Assembly (NCBI GenBank): GCA_963575645.1 | Contig: OY754469.1 | Location: 41,250,753-41,314,752, forward strand | Length of the DNA: 64,000 nt | Reading direction: 5' to 3' | Source of the DNA: Xanthostigma xanthostigma | Taxonomy: Eukaryota > Arthropoda > Insecta > Raphidioptera > Raphidiidae | Part shown: positions 54,376 through 64,000 of the stretch, piece by piece | Layout of the letters: each line of letters opens with the position of its first letter | Position numbering within the stretch: position 1 is the stretch's first letter | Notes under the pieces: model-generated | Databases searched by the model: none | Seen by the model: only the letters and a program-made list of their open reading frames with translations | Told to the model about the DNA's origin: nothing | Program-made: the position numbers and the translations under genes

Positions 54376-54730
54376 TGTAACAATTATTATTATTTTATTT
54401 AACATATTTGTTAACGTAAGTTTATAACATGAATATTATATAATTCAACATATTTATTACCGTAATTTTGTAACATGAATATTATTTAATTCAATACATT
54501 TATTAGTTTGCAAACTTACGTTAACAAATATGTTGAATAAAATAATAATAATAATTGTTACAAACTGGCGCCCCACGTTGGGCGCCAATTTGTAACAATT
54601 ATTATTTTATTCAACATATTTATTAATTTAAGTTTTTTTAACATGAACACTACTTCCTAGTTCATACGCTCCGCTGCCATCGTGCCTTTTTTCTCTACAT
54701 GACCACCAAGGTACACCAGTGGCGGCGTGG
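54376..54730. mobile_element. Head-to-head family C LTRs around a primer site
   Basis: An LTR 3' end runs rightward to ...AATTGTTACA (ends 54562). Then comes a palindromic spacer 'aactggcgccccacgttggg' onward, then an LTR 3' end running leftward (TGTAACAATT from 54591), with the LTR body up to about 54730 ('agttcatacgctccgctgcc'). Further left, 54376-54440 holds another leftward-reading LTR end. The result is an inverted repeat of LTR ends. Confidence 0.8.
54570..54587 (-). promoter_or_regulatory. Primer binding site, lysine-tRNA type
   Basis: On the minus strand TGGCGCCCAACGTGGGGC lies three bases after an LTR end (TGTTACA-AAT-TGG). This 18-mer is the known complement of a lysine tRNA 3' end used by several retroelements. 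It identifies family C as LTR-retrotransposon LTRs. Confidence 0.8.
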
Positions 54731-54866
54731 ATTTTGAAAACGTGGTAGCTGTCGTGCTGTAGGCGCACTGTTAGAATATTCTTAAATATACACTGATTCA
54801 GAATATTACTATCTAATCACCTTTAAGATTTAAAAGCGATTTTAAACTCGAGATAAATTTAATTTA

Positions 54867-54943
54867 AATCTTTGATTAACGTCTGATTAGAACTCTTCAA
54901 TAAATAAAATTATCGAACAATTTTTTAGACAAATTATTGAATT
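54867..54943 (-). repeat. 'tctttgattaacgtctgatt' dispersed repeat
   Basis: Matches 15733-15790, 57275-57345 and 60855-61190: 'tctttgattaacgtctgatt', 'agaactcttcaataaataaa' and the 'cagacaaat' end. Confidence 0.7.
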
Positions 54944-55077
54944 TAATTTAAGTTCAAAATATTTATATGGGAGCAATGGAGAGGGTACATTTTAGATACT
55001 ATTTATACCAGTTTTCTATTTTTAATGAAGAAAAAAACTGTCAGATTATTTTTAGGAAATAGCGGTGATGTGGAACA

Positions 55078-55340
55078 TATTGTAATAATAATAATAATAA
55101 TGCGTTTAACGCACGTTTCTCGACTTTAGATTCTGACGCCATTCACACCAATACTATTTTCCATCTATCACACTTCCTGTTATCTTCTACATTTTTAAAC
55201 TTCCACTTAATTAATAGCAATGGCCGAATAAGGGAATTTTAGGACATACAAATTTTGAGCATAGGAGTTTGACAAATAATGGGCCATGGCCTTGAATAAG
55301 GAACCATCTCGATATTTGCAAATCAGTCCCTGGATTATCA
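55078..55340 (-). mobile_element. SINE, 3' part
   Basis: The (AAT)n tail at 55083-55100 on the plus strand, then 'tgcgtttaacgcacgtttct' to 'ggccatggccttgaataagg', matching the tail half of 59370-59770. The tRNA-derived head is missing, a 5' truncation. Confidence 0.8.
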
Positions 55341-55880
55341 GCTGCGTTTTGTAGTTCGTTTACACGTGTTCTTGTATGTGGAAGTAATATAATATTATAT
55401 TATATGCATGAAGGTATTTAGATGCACCTATATGTGAACATAACTCAGTTAAACTACCTATTATGGTTTTACATACACATCGAATATTTATTACCCCACG
55501 AACTCTAATATACAAGCCTTAATCGAACTTAAAGTTGTTTTTTATAGCAAAAGATTTATGTTTTATTGAATGCTAAGAGAATGTGTTCGAATAAACTTCA
55601 GATGTTTGTTCTTGGTGTCGTCGTATATTTTTGTTCAAATTTAAGGCTTATATCCTTTATCTTACATATTTTTTAACATAATTTTATTTGTTTCATTATT
55701 TTTTTCAATAATTTTTGCCACTTGTAAAATATAAAAAATCTATTTACTACTGTGATATGTACAAAGCACTGTAAAGCCATCTGTAGGTCTTCCTGTAAAT
55801 AAAGTCATGAACTCGGAATCTATCGAGTCCAATTGATTTTAGTTTAGGTCAAAAATCACTCTTCAAAAATTTTACATTAT
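55341..55880. other. No feature recognised
   Basis: AT-rich, nothing matched. Confidence 0.35.
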
Positions 55881-56230
55881 CTTTCCGTTTTGAGGTCCCC
55901 CGAGTCCAAAAAAACATATATTTGGAAAAACTCTGTGCGTCTGTTAGTCTGTGAGTCTGCTAGTCTCTTAGCCTGTTAGTCTGTTTGTCTCTTAGTCTGT
56001 TAGTCTCTTAGTCTGTTTGTCTGTGGGCACGATACAGGTCAAACATGTGAACGGATTGAAACCAAATTTTTAGAGAATTATTGACACGCAAATATTAATT
56101 GCCCTATTGTTTTTGGGGAAAATCTGAAGAGATAGATGCTATAACGGTGTTTTTTATGTAATAATAGTATACTTTTCATAAAGGCTTATTATTCTATGTA
56201 TTTTTCAAGAAAGTTTCGTTAAAATTTTTT
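55881..56230 (+). repeat. Relative of the 'GGTTCCGTAC' repeat
   Basis: A degenerate ctgt/tctt run (55936-56030), then 'gaacggattgaaaccaaatt' and one ~120-bp unit ('gagatagatgctataacggt', 'ataatagtatacttttcata') like those at 38100-38700. Confidence 0.6.
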
Positions 56231-56334
56231 TATAAACATTATAAGTAGTTTCGGAAATATTTTAAAATTAAAAAAAATCAGCTGTTCTTTTGTTTTGTAG
56301 ATCCATCACAAATAAACTAAGCATGCTTTGATTA

Positions 56335-56530
56335 ATTTTCACATGATGTAGAACACATTATGTAGGTAACCAGGGCAACGAATAAAAATTATCATATTGA
56401 ATACTGGCCATAACCCGCGTCACCTTACGTGATATCAGAAATTTTATTTTCTTTTTATACCAATATCAAATGTCAATAGTTTTGAAGTTGAAATGGTCCC
56501 GTCGCTCAATTGGCTGGAATTTTTTAGATT
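56335..56530 (+). repeat. Dispersed repeat, inverted partner of 22258-22445
   Basis: 'tatgtaggtaaccagggcaa', 'cgcgtcaccttacgtgatat' and 'cgctcaattggctggaat' match the reverse of the partner. Confidence 0.65.
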
Positions 56531-57009
56531 GTTACATGTTTTATGGCATGCTCGCGCCTAAAAACGTTTCGAACAAAAGTTAACACTATTCTAATTTAAC
56601 TTTTGTAATAATAATTCACAGTTAAATGCTGTTTCACCTCTGGTGTGAACTGTTAAGCCATAACGACACAATTAATTTAACAGATTGCATTTTATATAAG
56701 ATAAATTTAACGCGATTAAGTAGACGCACATAGATATAATCGACGTAGGTGTATATAGTTATAATAAAAAGGGAAAACAATCTTTTCTTTACGAAAAGAG
56801 AAAGATTTCATCCATGCGGAGAGTGCGGTATGTCTTCTGGCGATGACAACAACTTTATATATAGTGCGTCTTTTTCTTAATATCCTCAAACTTATGTTTT
56901 CACCCCTGTAAGCAATCTGTCTCCACTTTACTGCTGTCTGTGCTATGTACCGTGTTTGGGGTTTGTTAACAGTGCTGCGTTCCGAGCTGAAAAAAATATT
57001 GAGGCAGGT
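56531..57009. other. No feature recognised
   Basis: AT-rich, nothing matched. Confidence 0.35.
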
Positions 57010-57260
57010 TTTTTAGCTAGATTTGGCTGTTAAATATCAACCATGCCGTGGCGCTGCTTTCGTGATGACTTTTATGTGTTCGCTTTTCACTTGCGTGTAT
57101 TGAAGCCGGCTTTGTATAAGGATTTGGTGCGCGCGCAGTGACAGTTCGAATGTTAACAAAAGTGAACGTTTATTGTCTCTGAACAGAACACACACTATGA
57201 CGCCGTATTCGATTGTGGAAAGATACTGTTTCCTGATTGCTTCTTGCTCAAAACAAGCAC
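57010..57260 (+). mobile_element. CACACGAGG MITE, internal fragment
   Basis: 'ggtgcgcgcgcagtgacag', 'aaaagtgaacgtttattgtc', 'tctgaacagaacacacacta' and 'tgtttcctgattgcttctt' match the family's interior; both ends are diverged or lost. It runs into the 57275-57345 repeat. Confidence 0.65.
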
Positions 57261-57274
57261 GAATAATAACATTT

Positions 57275-57345
57275 CAAATAAATAAAATTGTCGACCAATT
57301 CTTTTTATTTGAAGAGTTCTATTCAGATGTTAATCAAAGATACGA
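57275..57345 (+). repeat. 'gacgttaatcaaaga' dispersed repeat
   Basis: 'aataaaattgtcgaccaatt' then 'gaagagttctattcagatgt', same family as 54867 and 60855. Confidence 0.65.
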
Positions 57346-57429
57346 ATACTGGCAATAGCCAAGTAGGGTTGGAAAATTCCAAATCGATTTTTTGTATACG
57401 ATGTATTTTTTTTTCACGTGGAATAAATT

Positions 57430-57545
57430 ATTATTATTAAAAAAAAAATAATAATGACACCCTCGAATCCCCGAGGCCCCCTTTTTTAGAGGGCCCCGGG
57501 GCGCCGCCCCGCGTGCCCCGTTGTCGGTACGGCTCTGACGGCGCT
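57430..57545 (-). repeat. GC-rich repeat end
   Basis: 'gagggccccggggcgccgcc' in an AT-rich setting. Read on the minus strand it ends 'gagggtgtcattattatttt', like a retroposon 3' end with a poly(AT) tail. Not classified. Confidence 0.35.
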
Positions 57546-58127
57546 CTTAATGAAAATAAACACAGTATAGTGCGGAAAAGAGCGCATCGAGGAATGTGTA
57601 TAATCCTCACAATGGCCAGTTTATTCATTCCATTCTCCCATCGCGTACTGGAATGCATTCAAGCTGGAATAATTCTTCATTACCGAGTACCCTTGCAGCT
57701 ATATCCTTAGTTTCTCATTCTTCCAGGTTTTTGTCTATTTAGGAAACGTGGATGCACAAACAAGTTGATTACAAAACTATGGAACTTTCTTTTTCAAATA
57801 AATTCTTATTCATTTCATTAAATGTTCGTCCATCCAATTCGTATGTTAATAGTTAAACTTATTTCAACTCGGATGAACTCTGTCTGCAAAGTAAATGGAT
57901 GAGAAAATATATATCTCCCAAATTGGCATATCTATGTATGATATTTATTTGTTGTTTTATCAGCAAATACAGTGTGTTCACCGAAAATGGTAACTGATGA
58001 GGTATATTTTTTTGGACTTCAAACGCAACCGGAAGTGTACATGCCTTTTTTCATTTTCGAAATCTCTATTTTTTCTCTCTAAATTCATATACAATTTTCA
58101 TACGGCTACATAAAAAAATATTCGAGA
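57546..58127. other. No feature recognised
   Basis: AT-rich, with short frames only. Confidence 0.35.
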
Positions 58128-58810
58128 CAAAAAAGACTTGATTCTTTTTTTATATGAAGTTTAAATACGTCCAAACAAGTTATGAAAATTTAAGAGGGGG
58201 GGTAAACCGATTATTTAAATAAATAATTGACTTCAAAAGTAAGCATATTTAACATTGGTCTTATAGCAAAGCGACGAATCGGCGATATGTTTTAATAATA
58301 TTCACCCAAATTTTTCGAAGAAAAAAAAAACTATCTAATTAAAAGTTAAGAGATTAATAAAAAAATTAAAATAATAAAAAACCGTAGTGCTTAACTTGAT
58401 TAAAAGACATTTATTAAAAAATATCAGCTTTTCAGGAAAATTAGCTTGCGTTTACTATCTCTGAAACGAACGGGCAACACTGCAGACTAAACGCAAGCTA
58501 ATTTTCCTGAAAAGCTGATTTTTTTAAAATATATTTTAATCTAATTGAGTACTATGGTTTTTCAGTTTTTTTTAATTTCTTTATAAATGTCTTAACTTTT
58601 CATAAGATACTTTTTTTTTTCTTCGCCAAATTTGGGTGAAAATTATTAAAAAATGTCGCGCATCCGTCGCTTTGCCACAATGCCAAAATTAAATATGCTT
58701 ACTTTTGAAGTCAAATATTTATTTAAATAATCGGGTAACCCCTTCAAATTTTCAGAATTTGTTTAGATGTATTTAAACTTCATTTATAAAATCAAGTATT
58801 TTTTCCAAAT
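58128..58810. mobile_element. Large fold-back element (~680 bp)
   Basis: Arms pair around 58471: 'tcagcttttcaggaaaatta' with 'taattttcctgaaaagctga' at the centre, 'aattgacttcaaaagtaagc' with 'gcttacttttgaagtcaaat' midway, and 'aaaagacttgat' with 'atcaagtatttt' near the ends. Divergence increases outward. No frame. Confidence 0.85.
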
Positions 58811-59359
58811 TGCTATCGTGCTCGTACTTCCTTGAATACGACTTAAGACTGCTTCCGATGCATATGGAAACTAATTATGTGATCACAGTCTAAGGTCATT
58901 GTTAAATCAAAATTTTTGACAACGCTTTCTGCATTGGTATTCATTGGTATTCAGAACAATCTCATAAATCATTTATTTTGTCGTGTATTTGTAATCTATT
59001 TTGCTAAACCTAAACTAATGCTAATAAACTGCATCTATTTCAAGTATTTTACAATGACAGTCACGAATGTATATAATATGTACTTAAAACTGTATAGCCT
59101 GCAGTTCAAGTTGTTATTACTATTTGCAGAGAAGAAACTGATCTTAAAGCAAAGATATCTCTGCCATTAACATCCTGCATGCATACATAGGTATAAACGA
59201 AGTAGTTACTAGTTAGTCTTCCAGACGACAACGTGATTGCGAATTTAATATGTATTTTGTTTAATGAATTCTAGAGATTGTGAACGCTTTACGTTTCCAC
59301 TATTCCACTACCTACCTATGCGTGCACACTACTGTGCAAATTAATTCGGCGACAAAATT
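58811..59359. other. No gene; short shared block
   Basis: 58886-58935 is the reverse of 48298-48340. An 84-codon frame at 58916 is not recognisable. Confidence 0.4.
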
Positions 59360-59369
59360 GTCAGAATAT

Positions 59370-59770
59370 CATAATAATAATGCGTTTAACGTCCTTTTCT
59401 CGAGTTTGTGTCATAACAGACGCCATTAGCACCATTACTGTTTTCTGTGCATCACACTTCCCGTTATTTTCTACATTTTTTAACTTCAACTAAATAATAG
59501 CAATGGGCGAATGAAGGAATTTTAGGCAAATTTTGAGCATAGGAGTTTGACAGGTAATCGGCCATGGCCTTGAATAAGGAACCATCTCGATATTTATCTG
59601 GAATTATTGAGGGAATTTAAACCATGAAAAACCTCAACAAGATGGCCGGTTTAGGAATTACCTTTTTTGGCGAGAGGCAGCAGGAAAAAGTCTTTGGGAT
59701 TCGAACCCGGTACCTCCCGATTGCGAGTCTACAGCTCTCACCACTATCGTACACCGCTCGGTAAAATCTC
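59370..59770 (-). mobile_element. tRNA-derived SINE, full length (401 bp)
   Basis: Flanked by gtcagaatat at 59360-59369 and 59771-59780, an exact 10-bp target duplication. Minus strand: the head is ACCGAGCGGTGTACGATAG with the A box region, and the B box GGGTTCGAATCCC is at 59696-59708. A ~300-bp body ends GACGTTAAACGCATTATTAT, with a short (ATT)n tail on the 3' side. Transcribed by RNA polymerase III from its internal promoter and mobilised by a LINE recognising the ATT tail. Other copies: 51711-52040 (head and body), 55078-55340 and 19451-19625 (tail halves). Confidence 0.92.
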
Positions 59771-59780
59771 GTCAGAATAT

Positions 59781-60024
59781 TATTTATTTGTCAAATTTTA
59801 ACATTTATACAGCTTGCCTTGTTTGTGTCTTGTGTGGGTCAAATCTAGTAATTGGAATTATACCCTCTTCCTGTTGACCGATTGATCTGAAATTTGGTAC
59901 GCACCTTTAGTTCCAATGACAGTACACTATTATTAATAACTAACTGACTGGTCCGGCTTTCGTCTGGATGCAAATCGCACTTTAAATAAATTAAAAATTT
60001 AAAAATAAAACTAGTAAAAAACAT
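59781..60024. other. No feature recognised
   Basis: Nothing matched, but 'tgactggtccggctttcgtc' at 59945 resembles the start of the dispersed retroposon fragments. Confidence 0.35.
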
Positions 60025-60360
60025 CTTAAACAAGCTTTTATTTAAGTGCTTTAAAAAAAGAAAATAAACTTTAAATTAAATCAAACCCAACCATTCATTA
60101 CATTATACAATTTATATGATAGAAAAGCTTGTCGCGAGATTACCCTGTGTAAATAAACAAGAATACAATATGGAACTTGACCTTGACACAAGTAATTCTA
60201 AGAAAAAAAATGTGTATTTTATGAAATAAATTCACACAGGAAATTCTCGTGACAAGCTTTTATATTCTATAAATTGTATAATGTAATGAATGACTAGATT
60301 TGATTCAAATTAAAGTTTATTTTCTTCTTTTTAGAGCATTTAAATAAATTTAAAAGTGTT
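60025..60360. mobile_element. Fold-back element (~335 bp)
   Basis: Arms pair around 60192: 'cattcattacattatacaat' with 'attgtataatgtaatgaatg', 'aaagcttgtcgcgaga' with 'tctcgtgacaagcttt' and the outer 'agaaaataaactttaa' with 'ttaaagtttattttct'. The central ~55 bp does not pair. Confidence 0.85.
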
Positions 60361-60854
60361 TTTTTGCATTACTTATTCGAAAAAGATTAATTTCGGCTCA
60401 ACGACTGGTCGAATTCATGTACATTTTTATCAGGCGGTGAAAATGTTTTTTTTTTAATTTTTACTTAACGAGATTTTCTTTAATATTTTTATACTCACAT
60501 GCCATTAATTTATATGAGACAAAATTTTTGATACTCTTATCAACGAAGAAACGAATAAAAATACCGGATGTGAAAAAAGAGTTATTCGACGAAATGAGCT
60601 TTTTGTACAGTACTTACTATATTATATCATATTATTGCCATGCTAAATGAAATGAATCCATATAAATTGTTTTATAAATTATAATTGCAAACTGAAAACA
60701 AAGCTCACTTTACAAAACTTTTTTAGCTGTTTTGCAAGTCAAATTAAAATCGACATTTCAAATTGTTATTTAATATGTTGTTAAAGAATCAGTATATATT
60801 ATACATTACGTATTAATCATAAAAAAATGTGATATTTGTCTTCATCAACTAAAT
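60361..60854. other. No feature recognised
   Basis: AT-rich, nothing matched. Confidence 0.35.
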
Positions 60855-61190
60855 AAATTATGCAATAAATAAAATTATCGACCAATTTTTCAGACAAATA
60901 TATTAACAAAAAATATATAAATTCAATACATTAACAAATCTTTGATTAACGTCTGATTAGAACTCTTCAATAAATAATATTTATTCAATACATTAACGTT
61001 TCGGTCCGGATTAGAAACTAATTATAAATTAATTTTTATATTCTTTTAGATAAGTTCTAAGAAGGTCTAAATCCGGACCAAAACGTTAAAGTATTGAATT
61101 TATAATATATTTTAACAAAATATATTTGTCTGAAAAATTGGTCGATAATTTTATTTATTGAAGAGTTCTAATCAGACGTTAATCAAAGAT
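60855..61190. mobile_element. Inverted pair of the 'gacgttaatcaaaga' repeat
   Basis: Outer blocks 'attatcgaccaatttttcag' and 'ctgaaaaattggtcgataat' pair; inner 'acgtttcggtccggatt' and 'aatccggaccaaaacgtt' pair. 'tctttgattaacgtctgatt' occurs on the left and its reverse on the right. Confidence 0.75.
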
Positions 61191-61390
61191 TTAAATAAAT
61201 TATATTTTGTTTTTTAAAAAAATATAAAGAGTATGCAAAGTATATAGTTAATTGCGGTGCTTCCATGGGCGTGGCCTGAGAATCTGTTCCCCCGATGTTA
61301 TAAAGAAACATGAATACGTTTATTTTAGTTTAATTAGCATTTTCAAATTTAGTAAAAGTAAAAATAAGTGTTTATATTGAAAGATTTGTT

Positions 61391-61735
61391 AAGGCCGCTA
61401 CACACGAGGCTGATTTTGCCGCTAGATTCAATTGCTAGTTTTTAAGCGCTGTTTTTGCGATGGCTTTTATGTGTTCTCTTCACACAATGCATATATATTG
61501 CTTTGTAGATGGGTTTGGCGGGCGCGCAGTGATAGAATGTTAACAAAAATGGACGTTTATTGTCTCTGAACAGAACACACACTATGATACAGTGTTTTGT
61601 TTGTGTTTCCTGATTGATTCTTGCCTAAAACAATCAGACGAACAAGCAAAAAAAATAACCCTGGTTCTAATTTTGAAATACATCTTGTGATCTCGCAGGC
61701 GAGCCCGCAGTGACGACATTTCCTATAGAGTTTTT
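61391..61735 (+). mobile_element. CACACGAGG MITE, right-truncated copy
   Basis: Starts aaggccgctacacacgaggc then tgattttgccgctag, continues through 'ggcgggcgcgcagtgatag' to 'gcccgcagtgacgacatttc' and lacks the right terminus. Confidence 0.75.
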
Positions 61736-62863
61736 GAAAGCTTAAAGAGTCAGCTTCAAGAATAGGTATACTATACTGGTTATTTATAAAAAATTAAAAG
61801 TTAATTACAGGTAATATGAATTAAAAAAAATTAAAATAGCAACCTTTTAGAGTTGAGCTGCAGCGCTTATCTTTGGTGAAGATTTTTTTTACATTAAGTA
61901 GAAACATTTGAGAGGGTAAGAGCAAAAACAAAAAAATTAAAAAAAAATTTAAATCACCCTAACGCGCAATCTTCATCATAAAAAAGTAGCGGAAATAAAT
62001 ATTATCACACGAATTTAAATTCAAATTTTGATATTTGTTTTTTCATTTCAAAAGGATTACTTTTGTCTAAAAAATCCAGCGTATTATTGACGAAATAATT
62101 ACCACAATATAATGTTGCGTCAACAGTTTCGTTCTGTGATATCGTGAATGAAAAAACAGGCAATAATAAAATGTAATTGCAAACGTGTATAGTGGATAAT
62201 CCAATATTAAATATTCAAAGAAAACAAACACGCTGTGTATGTTTTTGTTCAATTACCGTAAAGCAAATTTTCAAAAACAATTTTCCATCATACAGTATCT
62301 GTCACAACTAGATAAATGTACTAATCTCCGTAATTCAGTAAAAGCCCATTACAACGGGGATAATCTTTATTACGCCAATATTGCCGTTCGGTTTTCTATA
62401 GAAAATTATGCATAAAGTGTACCAAAGCAACTTTTTTCAGTTTATGTCTGTCTTTAGAAAAATTGTTCATTAAACTTTTTAGAGAAACACTACTTAAAAT
62501 CAATATGCTATTTAATTATATATTTATAGTTGCAACTGCGAACTCTGTAACCAGGACACTCAGCTCGAGCGTAGCGGTGGACCGATATCTGTCGCATGAA
62601 CCAATATGGCGTCAGATACTAGGTAACGCACACAAGTTCATAGATTACATGTATGTAGTGTCTGTGAAGTTAAACAACTTTGGTAACTATGGATAGAACA
62701 TGTTGAAAGAACCGAAGTTTTCCCAGCATCTCGCGTGCGCAAGAAAACGGTCCGCTTCGAAACACAGCAGGCATAGAAAGCTAGGTCTCCTATAGTTACA
62801 GACTTCGTAGTTGCAACCATCAAGTATAAATCCAAAAGCAGATACTAGAAAAATTATACAAAT
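61736..62863. other. No gene recognised
   Basis: AT-rich to about 62510, then a less AT-rich patch (62520-62830) with overlapping frames on both strands, none recognisable. Confidence 0.4.
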
Positions 62864-63202
62864 ACTAGCGGTCCGTTCTGGTTTCACCCGAGTGCAAAAC
62901 TGTTCTGGAAATATTATACTGACCTTCCCATCCACACAGCAGAACTATCAAAGTAGTGCATTGTTTTGATGTATCTCTAAAGATTTGACCAGCGTTGGCC
63001 TTGTAAGCCTACGAAAACAGTTTTTTTTTGACAAAAGATCATTTTGTACAAAATATTTACAAATTATATACAGAAACCGTCCTCGTTTATCGCTCTTTCC
63101 ATTAGTGAAAACCGTATTCAAATATTTCGGTAGTTTTTGAGTTTATAGCGTTCAGACAGACAGACGCGGCGGAGGAACTTTGTATTATATATATTAGTCT
63201 AA
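62864..63202 (+). repeat. 'acccgggtg' dispersed repeat, diverged
   Basis: Starts actagcggtccgttctggtt then tcacccgagtgcaaaac and ends tatatatattagtctaataa. Confidence 0.6.
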
Positions 63203-64000
63203 TAAAAATAAAAATATTAAGAGCAATGTGGTTGAAAAATAAAAATAAAGAATAGTTACTTCTTACCATAACAGTTTTATTAGCGGATTTACATTTCGGG
63301 AGCAATGCTTCAGTAATACATTAAACTCATGATTATTAAATAAATAAACCAATTTTTCAGACAAATATATTTGAATTTAATTATTATTAATCTAGTTCAC
63401 AAGTTCAAAAACGCGTTAAGGCTTGAAGTAGCTCGTACAAAAATGACCGATGGTTCATTAAATTCGGAATGACGTCTAGAAAAATGTATTAAAATATTTG
63501 AATTGGTAAAACAAAATACTTTTGCCTTGAATTGTGAAAATTGTTCAATTAATTTGAAATGCGTTTAAATTTATATAAACTGAAAACTGTTTATATAAAT
63601 TTAAACGCATTGATCACTTTTTTAATTAATTAGTTTAAAAAAACAAATACATTTCGCCAAATTCGTTTGTAACAAATCATTTAAATTAAATAATCAATTA
63701 ATAGCATGCTGTTGGCAGTCGAAACCACACCGCACCAAAAATTTATAATTGAAATGACAACACAATAGAGTTTGTGGATTTTGCGTTGAATTTCAATTTT
63801 TGATAAAATATGATTCAAAATTTTGCTAATAAATTTGATTTAATCTATTTTATTTATCACGGTTTTTTCATTAGAAACTTGTAACTTATATTTATACAGT
63901 ATCTGAGCCTTTTGACGCTTTTTTCCGACGACTCCGCTCTGTTAAAAAAATATGAAAATAGAATAGAATAGCATATTTATTCTGTGAGCTGCAATAACAA
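63203..64000. repeat. AT-rich; one 22-bp-stem hairpin
   Basis: 'atgcgtttaaatttatataa' plus ac and its mirror form a hairpin near 63558-63611 with an 8-base loop. A 'ccaatttttcagacaaatat' scrap of the 60855 family is at 63350. Nothing else is recognised before the window ends. Confidence 0.55.

Overview
The window reads as nuclear DNA of a moth or butterfly. This is an inference from repeat content: the sequence is AT-rich and full of short transposon fragments of kinds I associate with Lepidoptera. Examples are the dispersed 'cggttt-acccgggtg' repeats, the 'ACCCGACTGCG' repeat, and the 'GGTTCCGTAC ... GAGTCCGACTCGCAC' element. I found no convincing host protein-coding gene, no rRNA, no canonical tRNA gene and no CRISPR. 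Nearly everything I can explain is mobile-element sequence, much of it nested.

Layout. 0-10 kb: a solo LTR (55-717), a hAT element with 8-bp target duplication (1207-1517), a TTAAGGAGG-TIR element with another element nested in it (1982-3087), a large fold-back element (5032-5599), a 'CACACGAGG' MITE (6215-6664) and a second fold-back (8840-9190). 10-20 kb: a perfect 195-bp palindrome (11005-11199), the RNase H end of a dead LINE (12895-13490), a 1.16-kb fold-back with 410-bp arms (13651-14815), a palindromic LTR-end unit with a 4-bp duplication (16611-16861), a hairpin (18091-18307) and SINE/MITE fragments. 20-35 kb: hairpins, solo LTRs of a second family (24598-24793, 28733-28986), the best-preserved TTAAGGAGG element (27138-27827), a hAT nested in a MITE (29735-30221) and a pogo/Tigger-type MITE (31554-31870). 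35.8-41.3 kb: a minus-strand CR1/L2-group LINE whose ORF2 is split by a 1.5-kb repeat. 42-48.3 kb: LINE scraps, then a solo LTR interrupted by a complete Ty3/Gypsy (mag-like) retrotransposon with identical 178-bp LTRs, a 5-bp duplication and one intact 1,329-codon gag-pol frame. 50-64 kb: a third TTAAGGAGG element, two ~700-bp inverted copies of the element nested in it, a tRNA-derived SINE family, a head-to-head LTR/primer-binding-site palindrome (54376-54730) and several fold-back elements.

Working interpretation: this is a gene-poor, transposon-dense interval. The only element that looks coding-competent is the Gypsy at 43548-48003. The most unusual theme is the number of long, nearly perfect inverted repeats (at least ten in 64 kb), including two palindromes built from LTR ends. 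No new cellular system such as defence or metabolism is visible. Coordinates of dispersed fragments without target duplications are approximate to about 10-20 bases.
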